64,000 nt of DNA from Selenomonadales bacterium UBA7018 (GCA_002448305.1 DJWY01000016.1:124262-188261), one strand, 5' to 3'; shown: positions 50,990-60,383, numbered from the stretch's first letter. Notes: a model not told the origin generated them from the letters alone. A program made the numbers and translations.

Positions 50990-52384
50990 ATGAGTATATT
51001 AGGTGCAGTTGCCGTTCCGCATCCGCCGATTATCTTGCCCGAAGTCGGTCACGGCGAAGAATCTAAAATTTCTGCAACTACTGACGCTTATAACGAAATT
51101 TCGCGGCGTATCGTCGAACTTAGTCCGGAAACTATCATAATCACTAGCCCGCATTCGGTCATGTACTCCGATTACTTCCACATTTCGCCAGGAAATTCCG
51201 CTTCAGGCAATATGGCGCAATTCCGCGCTCCTCAAGTCAGCATTTCTATCAATTACGACGCCGATTTTACTAAAAAATTAACCGCAAACGCTAACGCCGC
51301 CAATATTGCCGCCGGTACGCTCGGCGAGCGCAATCCTAGCCTAGATCATGGAACTATGATTCCGCTTTACTTTCTTAAAAATGCCGGTCTCAACTTCGAC
51401 CGCGTGAAATTCGTTAGAATCGGGCTTTCCGGCGTCAATAATTCCATTCATTACCGTTTCGGGCAGGCTATCGCCAAAACTGCCGACGATTTAGGCAAAA
51501 ATATTTTCTTCATAGCTAGCGGCGACCTTTCCCACAAGCTTAAATCTGACGGCCCTTATGGTTTCGTCGATGAAGGTCCGCAATTTGATTCCGAAGTTAT
51601 GAAAAATCTTGGCGACGCTGACTTTTTTAAGCTTTTGACTATGGATAATGCTATGTGCAATCGCGCTGCCGAATGCGGCTTGCGTTCGTTCTGGATTATG
51701 GCGGGCGCACTCGATAAAAAAGCCATTCGCGCTGAAAATTTGTCCTATGAAGGCACTTTCGGCGTCGGCTACGGTGTTGTTTATTTCAATGTTGGCGACG
51801 CGGATTCAAATCGCAATTTCGGCGAGCAACTTGCCAATTTTAAGCACTACGAAGCCGAAAAACGTAAATTTAAGGAAGATGATTACGTTAGATTGGCGCG
51901 TTATAGCCTCGAAACGTTTGTTAAGACGCATAAGCCCGCCGAATTGCCTAAAAATTTGCCTGAAGAATTAACTTCGCGCCGCGCCGGAGCTTTTGTCAGC
52001 TTGCATAAGGACGGAAATTTGCGCGGGTGCATTGGAACGATTATGGCAACGCGAAATAATCTTGCGGAAGAGATTTTGCAGAACGCAATCAGCGCATGTT
52101 CGCAAGACCCGCGCTTTAATCCGGTTGAAGTCGACGAACTTGACGATATTGAATACAGCGTTGACGTTTTGGGCGAGCCGGAAAGAATTTTCAGTGTAAA
52201 AGATTTGGACGTTAAAAAATACGGCGTGATTGTGGAAAATGGCGGGAGACGCGGCTTACTTCTGCCCGATTTGGAAGGCGTCGACACGGTAGAAGAGCAA
52301 ATAGCGATTGCAAAGCGTAAAGCCGGCATACGTCCTGAAGAAAAAGTTACTTTATGGCGATTTGAAGTGATTCGGCACCATTGA
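50990..52384 (+). CDS. MEMO1-AMMECR1 fusion (AmmeMemoRadiSam system)
   Basis: A 464-residue fusion. Residues 1-270 are a MEMO/LigB-type domain with GAVAVPHPPIILPEVGHGEE, IIITSPHSVMYSDYFH and FFIASGDLSHKLKSDGPYG, which hold the metal ligands of the fold. Residues about 290-464 are AMMECR1, with SRRAGAFVSLHKDGNLRGCI near 340 and QDPRFNPVEVDELDDIEYSV near 375. These two proteins and a radical SAM protein (AmrS) form a conserved but uncharacterised modification system. The radical SAM member is not next to it here. GGAGGG precedes the ATG at 50990. Confidence 0.92.
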   Translation: MSILGAVAVPHPPIILPEVGHGEESKISATTDAYNEISRRIVELSPETIIITSPHSVMYSDYFHISPGNSASGNMAQFRAPQVSISINYDADFTKKLTANANAANIAAGTLGERNPSLDHGTMIPLYFLKNAGLNFDRVKFVRIGLSGVNNSIHYRFGQAIAKTADDLGKNIFFIASGDLSHKLKSDGPYGFVDEGPQFDSEVMKNLGDADFFKLLTMDNAMCNRAAECGLRSFWIMAGALDKKAIRAENLSYEGTFGVGYGVVYFNVGDADSNRNFGEQLANFKHYEAEKRKFKEDDYVRLARYSLETFVKTHKPAELPKNLPEELTSRRAGAFVSLHKDGNLRGCIGTIMATRNNLAEEILQNAISACSQDPRFNPVEVDELDDIEYSVDVLGEPERIFSVKDLDVKKYGVIVENGGRRGLLLPDLEGVDTVEEQIAIAKRKAGIRPEEKVTLWRFEVIRHH

Positions 52385-52396
52385 GGAGGCTTTATC

Positions 52397-52618
52397 GTGA
52401 AAAAATTTATTGTTTTTATGATTGTAGCCGTTTTTATGGCGTCATTTGCGACGGTTTTTGCGAATATTGGCTATGTGGGCAACTCGAATAGTCATAAATT
52501 TCATTATGCGGATTGCTCGACGCTAAAAAAGATGAATCCGAAGAACCGAGTTAATTTTAGCAGTCGCGACGCGGCGATAAAGGCGGGCTATGTGCCGTGC
52601 AAGCGTTGCAAGCCCTAA
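52397..52618 (+). CDS. Small secreted protein with Ada-like Cys/His metal-binding domain
   Basis: A 73-residue exported protein. Signal peptide KKFIVFMIVAVFMASFATVF is followed by YVGNSNSHKFHYADCSTLKK, then AGYVPCKRCKP. This Cys-x-x-Cys plus His/Cys arrangement resembles the Ada/nuclease-associated zinc domain found alone or at the end of secreted nucleases. Function unknown; perhaps binds metal in the periplasm. GTG start with GAGGAGG. It sits between the MEMO fusion and fmt with short gaps. Confidence 0.8.
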   Translation: MKKFIVFMIVAVFMASFATVFANIGYVGNSNSHKFHYADCSTLKKMNPKNRVNFSSRDAAIKAGYVPCKRCKP

Positions 52619-52628
52619 AGGAGAGCTT

Positions 52629-53546
52629 ATGGAGAAATTAAGAGTAATATTTATGGGAACGCCGGAATTTGCGGTGCCGAGTTTAGCGGCGTTAGCGGAC
52701 AAGGCGGAAATAATCTGCGTAGTGACGCAGCCCGACCGCCCAAAAGGTCGCGGACATAAACTTTTGCCGCCGCCGGTTAAAATTTTCGCGCAAGAAAACA
52801 ATTTGCCGATAATCCAGCCGGCGAAAGTTAAAAATACCGAAGTCGTGGAGCAATTAGCCGCGCTGAAGCCTGATTTAATAGTCGTGGTAGCATTTGGGCA
52901 GATTTTATCGCAAAAAATCTTAGATATACCGCGCTTTGGCTGTATAAATGTGCATGCGTCGTTGTTGCCGAAATATCGCGGAGCCGCGCCGATAGAATGG
53001 GCGATAATCAACGGCGAAACGGTGACGGGGATAACAACAATGCAAATGAATGCGGGACTGGACACGGGCGACATTTTGCTAAAAAGCGAAGTGCAAATCG
53101 GCGCGGAAATGATTTTACCGGAATTGCGGGAACGATTAATGACGGTCGGGGCGGATTTACTGCTGAAAACGCTGTACAAATTGCAAATGAGCGAATTGGA
53201 GCCGATAAAGCAGGACGATTCGCAAAGTTGCTACGCACCGCTGATAAAAAAGGAAACGGGGCTGATTGACTGGGGAAAATCGGCGCAGGAGCTGAATAAT
53301 TTGATACGCGGGCTTTATGGCGGGGCGCGAGCAGGGAAATATAAAATATGGCGTTCGCGAGTGGCGGAAGAAAGAATTTTTTTAGGAATTGGCGAGATAA
53401 AAGTTAATGGCGGCAGATTTTATGTCGGGACGGGCGAAGGAGTGCTAGAAATTTTAGAAATTCAAGCACCGAACGCAAAAAAAATGACCGCGTCGGAATT
53501 TCTACGCGGAAATAAAGTTGGTGACGGCTTTTGGACGAGCGAATAA
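52629..53546 (+). CDS. fmt: Methionyl-tRNA formyltransferase
   Basis: A 305-residue enzyme formylating initiator Met-tRNA with 10-formyl-[20 protein letters not shown] at the N-terminus, [18 protein letters not shown], and the catalytic block [20 protein letters not shown] plus [20 protein letters not shown] are standard; Asn, His and Asp are intact. The C-terminal tRNA-binding domain is a little short. ATG at 52629 with AAAGGAG. It overlaps ruvB by 16 bases. The def and priA often beside fmt are absent. Confidence 0.96.
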   Translation: MEKLRVIFMGTPEFAVPSLAALADKAEIICVVTQPDRPKGRGHKLLPPPVKIFAQENNLPIIQPAKVKNTEVVEQLAALKPDLIVVVAFGQILSQKILDIPRFGCINVHASLLPKYRGAAPIEWAIINGETVTGITTMQMNAGLDTGDILLKSEVQIGAEMILPELRERLMTVGADLLLKTLYKLQMSELEPIKQDDSQSCYAPLIKKETGLIDWGKSAQELNNLIRGLYGGARAGKYKIWRSRVAEERIFLGIGEIKVNGGRFYVGTGEGVLEILEIQAPNAKKMTASEFLRGNKVGDGFWTSE

Positions 53547-54559
53547 TATCGACGATAGAGCAGGGCGCGGACGATTGGCAATATTCTTTACGCCCGCGCA
53601 GATTATATGAATATATCGGGCAAGACAAGGCAAAAGAAAATTTATCGGTGTTCGTGAAGGCGGCAGTCAGTCGGCGGGAGGCATTAGACCACGTTTTACT
53701 ATATGGACCGCCGGGATTGGGCAAAACTACGCTTGCGGCGATAATTGCAAACGAATTGGGCGTAAATTTCAAGCAAACGTCTGGACCAGCAATCGAGCGA
53801 GCAGGCGATTTAGCGTCGATTTTAACGAATTTGCGCGACCGCGACGTATTATTCATTGATGAGATACACAGATTGAACCGTCAAATCGAAGAAATCCTAT
53901 ATTCGGCGATGGAAGACTACGCGCTTGACATAATCATAGGAAAAGGACCGAAAGCGCGGAGTATTCGGTTAGACATCGCGCCATTTACGCTGATTGGGGC
54001 GACGACGAAGGCTGGAGCGTTATCGCCGCCGCTTAGAGACCGTTTTGGAGTAATTTCGCGGTTAGAATACTATTCAACGGAGTCATTAGTAGAAATAATC
54101 ACGCGAGCCGCGCAGATTTTAAAAATTCCGATTGAATTAAACGGCGCAACGGAAATTGCTAGACGTTCGAGAGGCACGCCGCGCATAGCGAATCGGCTTT
54201 TAAAACGCGTTCGAGACTTTGCGCAGGTAGAAAATTCGCAAATAATAACGAACGAGCTAGCGGACAAAGCGTTAATGGCGTTGGAAGTTGACAAAGCCGG
54301 ACTTGACCACACAGATAGACGCATGTTGGAGGCGATGATAAATAAATTTCGCGGTGGACCGGTCGGATTAGAGACAATCGCGGCCTCAATCAGCGAAACG
54401 CGCGAGACAATCGAAGATATTTACGAGCCGTATCTATTGCAGTTAGGATTCATCATGCGAACGCCGCGCGGACGAGTCGTGACGCAAGCAGGATATGAGC
54501 ACATGGGCGTTGCTTACCCGAAAAAAGACGACACGCCAACGCTTTTCGACTTTGAATAA
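53531..54559 (+). CDS. ruvB: Holliday junction branch-migration helicase RuvB
   Basis: A 342-residue AAA+ motor. Walker [19 protein letters not shown], Walker [17 protein letters not shown], sensor 1 [13 protein letters not shown], arginine finger region [12 protein letters not shown], and the C-terminal winged helix [21 protein letters not shown] are all normal. TTG start inside the end of fmt, so translation is coupled. ruvA and ruvC are not adjacent, which is unusual but not rare. Followed by a strong terminator. Confidence 0.96.
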   Translation: MDERIISTIEQGADDWQYSLRPRRLYEYIGQDKAKENLSVFVKAAVSRREALDHVLLYGPPGLGKTTLAAIIANELGVNFKQTSGPAIERAGDLASILTNLRDRDVLFIDEIHRLNRQIEEILYSAMEDYALDIIIGKGPKARSIRLDIAPFTLIGATTKAGALSPPLRDRFGVISRLEYYSTESLVEIITRAAQILKIPIELNGATEIARRSRGTPRIANRLLKRVRDFAQVENSQIITNELADKALMALEVDKAGLDHTDRRMLEAMINKFRGGPVGLETIAASISETRETIEDIYEPYLLQLGFIMRTPRGRVVTQAGYEHMGVAYPKKDDTPTLFDFE

Positions 54560-54561
54560 AG

Positions 54562-54593
54562 AAAATCCCCGCCAGCAGGCAGGGATTTTTTTT
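54562..54593 (+). terminator. Rho-independent terminator after ruvB
   Basis: AAATCCC, GCC, an AGCA loop, GGC and GGGATTT form a stem with one internal mismatch, followed by T8. It reaches the stop codon of the convergent FtsZ-like gene. Confidence 0.88.
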
Positions 54594-55386
54594 AAGTTGC
54601 TATAAGTAGAAGTTTAACTTTGTCGACAATCCAATCATCTATCGAAAAGCCAAAAGAAATTTCAGCTTTAGGCGCGTGGCGTTTGAAAAGTCTTGTAATT
54701 TTCTGCGCCTCTTCCAATGAAAAATTTCCTCTGGTCGCTGTTACGTTGAATAAAATTTTCTTAGCGGTTTTGAAATCGTCCGCGCTAGTTTCTGCGTGTT
54801 CAAGGGCGGCTTTAGCGGCTTTGACGACTGAATTTTTCCCGTCGCGCTCACTATAACCCATAATTGCGCCAGAATTTTTTACAAGGTCAGTAATTGCTTC
54901 AACGTCTATTTTAGGTTGACCGGGCAAAGTCACCACGTCAATAAAATTTTTAACGACTTTGCAAGAATCGTACTCAAAATTCTTACTCGGCAATTTTATC
55001 AGCGCATCAAAGATAATTTCGTCTTCAGCGTCTTCAAAATTCCCGCCGGCGATAAAAATCACGGGCACGCCAACTTTTTTAGCGCAATGCGCCGTAAGCG
55101 CGACTGTCTTTATATTCTCCCAAACTTCATCGGCGACTACGAAAATTAAATCTGCATCGCGAAGTTTATCTGTCAAAATCTTTTCGTCGTCCGAAGTGAG
55201 CAATTTAAATTTATGGCTCGCATTGCATGCGTCAAGATTTTCAACATCGTGCCTGTCAACTGCTAGATAATTTACGCCCGATAAATTTTGCTCCAACATA
55301 TAATTAAGGGCGGAAAGCCCGCCCGAATTATTTCCTGTGGTGTTGACGCCGACAACTTTAACTTTTACAAATTTGTTTTCAAACAC
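54592..55386 (-). CDS. Divergent FtsZ-like protein (B), next to ftsZ
   Basis: A 264-residue protein aligning with FtsZ over most of its length. VKVVGVNTTGNNSGGLSALN matches the first glycine loop in modified form, GVNYLAVDRHD the FIAVNTD block, and DADLIFVVADEVWENIKTVA sits where [10 protein letters not shown] should be, so the tubulin signature is lost. PKIDVEAITDLVKNSGAIMG retains the T7-loop region with two acidic residues. VVKAAKAALEHAET continues the alignment, and there is no C-terminal tail peptide. GTG start with GGAAGG, 21 bases after ftsZ, so it is almost surely co-transcribed. Nucleotide binding is doubtful; a role modulating FtsZ is inference. Confidence 0.8.
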   Translation of the reverse strand: MFENKFVKVKVVGVNTTGNNSGGLSALNYMLEQNLSGVNYLAVDRHDVENLDACNASHKFKLLTSDDEKILTDKLRDADLIFVVADEVWENIKTVALTAHCAKKVGVPVIFIAGGNFEDAEDEIIFDALIKLPSKNFEYDSCKVVKNFIDVVTLPGQPKIDVEAITDLVKNSGAIMGYSERDGKNSVVKAAKAALEHAETSADDFKTAKKILFNVTATRGNFSLEEAQKITRLFKRHAPKAEISFGFSIDDWIVDKVKLLLIAT

Positions 55387-55407
55387 GTTATCAACCTTCC
55401 GTCCGAA

Positions 55408-56574
55408 TTATTTTCTACGGCGATTGCTCATAAAGTCCGGAATTATATTTTTGAAGGGATTATTCGACGTTTGCTCTTCTTCTCGTTTAGGTTGCGCGCT
55501 TCTGTTGTAAGGTTGTGGCTCTTGGCTCGGCTGATTATATTTTTGCTGATTGAATTGCGAAATTTGATTAGGCGGAAGAAATTTTGTTGCGGGGATTTCT
55601 TCTTTGATGGGAGCGGCTTCTTCTTCGCCAAAGCGCGTCGCAATAATCGTTACGATAATCGTATCGCCTAAAGTTTCGTCGACGCTGACGCCAAAAATAA
55701 TATTTGCGTCGGGATTCGCCACTTCGTGAACGGTCATTGCCGCTTCGTTAATTTCCATCATCGGCAAATGGTCTTGCGAACCCATAAAATTCAAAAGAAT
55801 TCCACGTGCATTGTCAACGCTGGTTTCCAAAAGCGGAGAAGCTATCGCCTTTTTAACTGCCTCGATTGCCGCATTATCACCGCTAGCTTCGCCGACGCCC
55901 ATTAACGCCGAACCGGCATTGCTCATAATCGATTGCACGTCCGCAAAATCCAAATTGATAATTCCAGGCACAACTATTAAATCCGATATGCCCTTGACGC
56001 CTTGACGCAAAATATCATCAGCAATCACAAAAGCCTTAGTCATTGGCGTTTTCTTATCGACGACCTGCAAAAGTCTATCGTTAGGGATAGTTATAATCGC
56101 GTCAACATTCTTTTTAAGTTTCTCAATGCCCATATCGGCATTTTTTTTACGCTTTGGTCCTTCAAAGGTGAATGGGCGAGTAACAACAGCTACTGTCAGC
56201 GCGTTTACTTCTCTAGCGCATTCTGCAACAACCGGAGCCGCGCCCGTGCCCGTTCCGCCGCCCATGCCCGCCGTTATAAATACCATATCCGAACCGCGCA
56301 GAGCTTCTAAAATATCATTGCGACTTTCCTGCGCGGCGCGTTCGCCAATGTCGGGTCTAGCTCCGGCTCCTAGCCCGCGTGTAAGTTTTTCGCCAATTTG
56401 CATACGCTTTGGCGACTTGCTCATCAATAACGCTTGCGAATCAGTGTTGACTGCTATAAATTCTACGCGGTCTAAGCCTGATTCTATCATTCTGTTTACC
56501 GCATTAGAGCCACCGCCGCCTATTCCTATTACTTTTATCTTCGCGTCTAAAGTATTGTCGTCGATTTCAAACAT
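55408..56574 (-). CDS. ftsZ: Cell division protein FtsZ
   Basis: A 388-residue tubulin-like GTPase forming the division ring. [39 protein letters not shown], the signature [20 protein letters not shown], and T7-loop [20 protein letters not shown] are intact. The linker is Gln/Pro-rich, and the tail [12 protein letters not shown] matches the conserved C-terminal peptide that binds FtsA and other partners. ATG at 56574 with GGGGGGAAAG. Unlike the usual dcw arrangement, ftsA is not upstream; instead a divergent FtsZ-like gene follows. Confidence 0.97.
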   Translation of the reverse strand: MFEIDDNTLDAKIKVIGIGGGGSNAVNRMIESGLDRVEFIAVNTDSQALLMSKSPKRMQIGEKLTRGLGAGARPDIGERAAQESRNDILEALRGSDMVFITAGMGGGTGTGAAPVVAECAREVNALTVAVVTRPFTFEGPKRKKNADMGIEKLKKNVDAIITIPNDRLLQVVDKKTPMTKAFVIADDILRQGVKGISDLIVVPGIINLDFADVQSIMSNAGSALMGVGEASGDNAAIEAVKKAIASPLLETSVDNARGILLNFMGSQDHLPMMEINEAAMTVHEVANPDANIIFGVSVDETLGDTIIVTIIATRFGEEEAAPIKEEIPATKFLPPNQISQFNQQKYNQPSQEPQPYNRSAQPKREEEQTSNNPFKNIIPDFMSNRRRK

Positions 56575-56949
56575 TCGCTTTCCCCCCGTAAAATTTTCTA
56601 CGTAAGTCAAGCAAGTTTAGCATACATTAATGAAAAATATTTGTAATGTTTACCACTTTTCTTTTTGTCAAAAAACGAGCGCGAAATCCTTTCTTGAGCT
56701 TCTGTTAAATCTTTGTGGTAATAAGTTGTTCACTTCTTTCAAACTCATTTTATCAAAGAACTGCTTATGTTTTTCTTTACCTGACTTTACCAACAAACCC
56801 TAGTTAGATAAAATCTGCGCGATAAGTTTTAAGCTCGTCGAAAGGCGGGACTTTTTTTATTTATATGTTTGACAAAATTTAATTATGCGTTTATAAATAG
56901 CCTAACAGATTCAGTTAAATACTAAAAAAAGTCTTAAGGATATAAACAA
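56575..56949. other. 375-bp intergenic region between ftsZ and pilT
   Basis: AT-rich region without a convincing gene. It holds the pilT promoter at 56869, a run TTTTTTT after a GGCGGGAC block at 56842-56858, and the ftsZ upstream region. On the minus strand a TTGACA near 56671 has only a weak -10. I see no tRNA or recognised riboswitch. Confidence 0.6.
56869..56897 (+). promoter_or_regulatory. Sigma-A promoter for the pilT operon
   Basis: TTGACA and TATAAA are 17 bases apart, about 50 bases before the pilT ATG. Confidence 0.8.
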
Positions 56950-57930
56950 ATGCTAGGAAAAATTTTATATGAAGCGGTAAGCCTCAATGCGTCGGATATT
57001 CATTTGACGGTTGGGCAACCGCCTTTTTTGCGCGTAGCGGGCGAAATATTTCAATCGGGAGAAATTTTGACGGCGCAAGACATTGGAAAATTTTTGGACG
57101 AACTTTTAACGCCACGCCTGCGCGAGGAACTCAAAAGAAATTTAGCGATTGATTTCTCGCACGTCGAAGAAAATTTATCGCGGAGATTCAGAGTCAACGT
57201 TTATTATCAGCGCAAAAATCCTGCGCTTGCATTGCGACTTATCGCCAAAAGAATTCCGACGCTTGACGAACTCGGCGCACCAACTGCGCTTAAAAAATTT
57301 TTCACTGCCGCTCAGGGCTTAATCCTAGTGACGGGCAGGACGGGTTCAGGGAAATCAACGACGCTTGCCGCCTTCCTCAACGAACTTTGCAAAATTCGCC
57401 CGTGTCACCTTTTGACGCTTGAAGACCCAATAGAATTCGAGTATTCAACGGAGAAATCGTTCATAAGTCAGCGCGAACTCGGACAAGATTTTTTGAACTT
57501 CGCCGACGCAATCCGGACGGCAATGCGCGCAATGCCTGACGTGTTATTAATCGGCGAAATACGCGACGCCGAAACAATGCATGCGGCACTTGAGGCATCA
57601 GCGGCGGGCGTATTAGTTTTAGCAACGTTGCACACAAAATCGGCGGCGGAAACAGCTATGCGCGTCGAAACAATGTTCCCGATCGTCCAGCGCGACGCCA
57701 TACGCGATTTATTTGCCGACCAATTCAGCATGATAATTTCTCAACAGCTTGTCAAAACTGCGCGGGGTCGGACATGCGCGGCGGAAGTTTTATTAGCAAA
57801 TCCGGCGGCGCGTTCGCTAATTCGGCAGGGAAAATACGTACAACTTCAAAACGTCATGATGAGCGGGCGGGCGCAAGGTATGCAAACAATGGACGCGGCA
57901 TTAAAGGCGGTTGGCTATGAAAAAGTTTAA
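56950..57930 (+). CDS. pilT: Type IV pilus retraction ATPase PilT-like
   Basis: A 326-residue secretion ATPase. N-terminal block ASDIHLTVGQPPFLRV, Walker A LVTGRTGSGKSTTLAAFL, Asp box LLTLEDPIEFEYS, Walker B VLLIGEIRDAETMHAAL and His box LVLATLHTKSAAETAMR are intact. PilT depolymerises type IV pili; PilU or PilB-like roles are less likely given the length and N-terminus. First gene of a pilT-pilC-ftsE-pilin run. The next gene starts 14 bases before its stop. Confidence 0.92.
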   Translation: MLGKILYEAVSLNASDIHLTVGQPPFLRVAGEIFQSGEILTAQDIGKFLDELLTPRLREELKRNLAIDFSHVEENLSRRFRVNVYYQRKNPALALRLIAKRIPTLDELGAPTALKKFFTAAQGLILVTGRTGSGKSTTLAAFLNELCKIRPCHLLTLEDPIEFEYSTEKSFISQRELGQDFLNFADAIRTAMRAMPDVLLIGEIRDAETMHAALEASAAGVLVLATLHTKSAAETAMRVETMFPIVQRDAIRDLFADQFSMIISQQLVKTARGRTCAAEVLLANPAARSLIRQGKYVQLQNVMMSGRAQGMQTMDAALKAVGYEKV

Positions 57931-59113
57931 GTACAAGGGCTATGACGCGCAAGCGGTTGAGCAAGTCGGCACGTTGGAGGCAGAAGATTACGCCGAAGCC
58001 TATGCCGCATTGAATTATCAGGGTGTCAAAGTCGTCAAGCTCGAACAAACACAACAGAGCTTTTTGAAATCGCTTGAAAATTTTTATCTGCGGTGGAAAT
58101 TGGGCGGGCAATGGCGGTTGGTTTTCTTCCGTGAACTTAGCGTAATGTTAGGCGTAATGACTTTGCACGATTCATTGAGGACATTAGCGGGCGCGGCTAA
58201 AAATCATCCGTCAGAGAAAATTTTAAAAGACTTAGTGGCGGCTGTTGGCGACGGGCAAAATTTTTCGTTATCATTGGAGCGTTATGAAGAAATTTTCGGC
58301 GGCGACGCAATTCAATCAGTAGAAATCGGCGAGGCGAGCGGCAATCTCCAAGACGTGACGGCGCGACTTGCAAGCCAACTAGAGAGAAATTATTCTACGG
58401 AAAAAAAAGTTCGCGGCGCAATGTATTATCCGCTGTTCGTGTTGCTAGCGGCACTTATCGCGGCTATAATCTTAATCAACGTGACATTACCGGTCTTTGA
58501 AAATTTCTTCGCGGAACAAGGCGGCGAACTCCCACTGATAACGCTGATTCTACTGCACGGCGGGAAGCTTTTATCGGAGCATTTAATTTTAATCGTGTTC
58601 GCACTTTCGCTAATCGCAATAGTTTTGGCGACGGCTTATGAGCGAATTCAATCGCTAAGATTTTTAACAGACAAGCTGAAATTTAATTCAAAACTCCTGC
58701 GCGAAGTGGAATTCAGAAATTTTTTTAGCCGACTAAGTTTCTTACTTGAAAGTGGCGTGACATTGGACGAAGCAATAAAACTCTGCGCGGACGCCACGAA
58801 AAATCTTTTCATGCAGAAGAAATTGACGGAGATAAAATTTCTAGTTGAACGCGGCGGCAATCTAGGCGATTTAGTTGCGAAAGAAAATTTCCCGCCTCTG
58901 TACGTTGGTTTAATCGTGACGGGCGAAGCGGGCGGCGAACTCGTCAACATGCTACGCCAATGCGAATCAATGTCTGATTTTGAAGTCGAAGAAATTTTGC
59001 GCTCACTACCGGCGAAAGCAGAAATTTTCGGGACGTTGATAGCGGGGCTAATCGTGGCGGCGTTAGTTTTCGCAGTCATTTTGCCGATTTTGGACGTGAC
59101 GAATTTACTTTAG
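57917..59113 (+). CDS. pilC: Type IV pilus inner-membrane platform protein PilC/GspF
   Basis: A 398-residue polytopic GspF-domain protein. Two GspF repeats are visible: FFRELSVMLGVMTLHDSLRT near residue 73 and FFSRLSFLLESGVTLDEAIK near 272. Hydrophobic helices follow at about residues 165-190, 215-235 and at the C-terminus (LIAGLIVAALVFAVILPILD). It couples the cytoplasmic ATPase to the pilus. ATG at 57917 overlaps pilT. No PilB-type assembly ATPase is in the window. Confidence 0.92.
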   Translation: MKKFKYKGYDAQAVEQVGTLEAEDYAEAYAALNYQGVKVVKLEQTQQSFLKSLENFYLRWKLGGQWRLVFFRELSVMLGVMTLHDSLRTLAGAAKNHPSEKILKDLVAAVGDGQNFSLSLERYEEIFGGDAIQSVEIGEASGNLQDVTARLASQLERNYSTEKKVRGAMYYPLFVLLAALIAAIILINVTLPVFENFFAEQGGELPLITLILLHGGKLLSEHLILIVFALSLIAIVLATAYERIQSLRFLTDKLKFNSKLLREVEFRNFFSRLSFLLESGVTLDEAIKLCADATKNLFMQKKLTEIKFLVERGGNLGDLVAKENFPPLYVGLIVTGEAGGELVNMLRQCESMSDFEVEEILRSLPAKAEIFGTLIAGLIVAALVFAVILPILDVTNLL

Positions 59114-59124
59114 GAGAAAATCAG

Positions 59125-59856
59125 ATGATTCATTTAAAAGACGTGACGAAGATTTATAAAGAAAATAAAGTGCTTGCGCTAGATAAAGTCAGCTTGGACA
59201 TCAAGCGCGGCGAATTTGTCTTTATCGTTGGGACTTCGGGGAGCGGCAAATCAACGCTTATGAAACTTCTTATGCACGAGGAAATTGCGACTTCGGGCAG
59301 TGTTATCGTCAACGGCAAGGACGTTACGAAACTCAAACCTAAAGAAGTTCCTTACCTGCGGCGAAAGCTCGGTGTTATCTTCCAAGATTATCGATTGCTT
59401 GAAGACAAGACGGTTTATGAAAACGTCGCTTTTGCAATGCAAGTTATTGAGGCTCCGCGCAGGATTATGCAACGCAGCGTTAATACGGTTCTGGATATTG
59501 TCGGCTTGCGCGATAAGTTTAAAAGTTTTCCCGCGCAGTTATCCGGCGGTGAACAACAGCGCGTTGCGATTGCCAGAGCGATTGTCAACGACCCGCGCAT
59601 CGTCATTGCTGACGAGCCGACCGGCAATCTTGACCCAGAAACCAGTTGGGATATTATGGACATTTTCCAGCGTATTAACGCGGCGGGCACGACCATTGTT
59701 ATGGCGACGCATGATAAAACAATCGTCGACCAAATGCAACGGCGCGTTATTGAGATTGCGGGCGGCAAAATCATTCGCGACGAGGCACGCGGCGCATATT
59801 CCGAAGAAGAGCCTCAAGAAGAAATTTCGCCCTTCGACAGATTTTTTTTCAGGTGA
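59125..59856 (+). CDS. ftsE: FtsE-type ABC ATPase
   Basis: A 243-residue ABC ATPase closest to FtsE. Walker A VGTSGSGKSTLMKLL, Q-loop VIFQDYRLLEDKTVYENVAF (the DYRLL form is typical of FtsE), signature QLSGGEQQRVAIARA, Walker B IVIADEPTGNLDPE, and switch His MATHDK are intact. A 20-residue acidic tail follows the usual end. FtsE normally works with FtsX to control wall hydrolases at division, but no ftsX follows; the next gene is a pseudopilin. It is 11 bases after pilC, so it shares that operon. Confidence 0.88.
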   Translation: MIHLKDVTKIYKENKVLALDKVSLDIKRGEFVFIVGTSGSGKSTLMKLLMHEEIATSGSVIVNGKDVTKLKPKEVPYLRRKLGVIFQDYRLLEDKTVYENVAFAMQVIEAPRRIMQRSVNTVLDIVGLRDKFKSFPAQLSGGEQQRVAIARAIVNDPRIVIADEPTGNLDPETSWDIMDIFQRINAAGTTIVMATHDKTIVDQMQRRVIEIAGGKIIRDEARGAYSEEEPQEEISPFDRFFFR

Positions 59857-59860
59857 CGAT

Positions 59861-60337
59861 ATGCAAAAGGGATTCGCGACGCTTGAAATTATTTTGGCGA
59901 TAATGATAATTGGCGTGCTCATGAAATTTGCCGTGCCGAAAGCCGCGCAAATTCTCGACGCCGCCGCGCTTGATTACGAGACTAAGCGATTTTACAGCGA
60001 GCTTAGATTTGTTCAGGCAATGAGCATTGCAGAGGTTGACCACCCCGTTTTGTTCATCGACCGTACGAAAAATTGTTACCAAGTTTTCAAAGAAGTTCAC
60101 GTGTCTGCTAGTCAACAACCCATTCGCGAGCCGCATTATTTTTCCGACGGCGTGACGATTAAATTAGATAATAACACTAACCAGACTATCACGATAAATT
60201 TTGATTCAGAAGGCAAAGCAAAAATTCCTAATGTCATAGGAAGCAGTTACACTTTGATTTTAACTTCGCGACTTGGGAAAAAGAAATCCATTGTCTTTGA
60301 TAGCGTTGGAAGAATTATGGGTTCGCCGAATAAATAA
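59861..60337 (+). CDS. Type IV pilin-like/pseudopilin protein
   Basis: A 158-residue prepilin-like protein. The leader MQKG is very short; after G comes FATLEIILAIMIIGVLMKFA, with Phe at +1 and Glu at +5, the class III (type IV) prepilin signature. The globular part has a GspH-like pattern: ALDYETKRFYSELRFVQAMS, VLFIDRTKNCYQVF and a late strand KKSIVFDSVGRIMGS. It would be processed by a prepilin peptidase and act as a minor pilin. Four bases after ftsE. Last gene of the pil run before the scarred region. Confidence 0.88.
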   Translation: MQKGFATLEIILAIMIIGVLMKFAVPKAAQILDAAALDYETKRFYSELRFVQAMSIAEVDHPVLFIDRTKNCYQVFKEVHVSASQQPIREPHYFSDGVTIKLDNNTNQTITINFDSEGKAKIPNVIGSSYTLILTSRLGKKKSIVFDSVGRIMGSPNK

Positions 60338-60355
60338 TGCCCTATTCGTCGTTTA

Positions 60356-60383
60356 TTGCAAAAGTCGCCGCCTGTGTTATAAT
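60356..60383 (+). promoter_or_regulatory. Promoter leading into an interrupted gene
   Basis: TTGCAA and TATAAT are 16 bases apart. AAGGAGG and an ATG (60418) follow, but the frame ends after four codons (MATI) where foreign sequence begins. Confidence 0.65.

Noticed and set aside
56611..56868. Possible structured RNA or riboswitch upstream of pilT
   Set aside because: I looked for paired GC blocks and known cyclic-di-GMP or other riboswitch cores and found none that hold together; only the promoter is convincing.
59285..59860. In-frame extension upstream of the pseudopilin
   Set aside because: It runs inside ftsE in another frame. The ATG at 59861 gives the short leader and prepilin motif expected, so the extension is not used.
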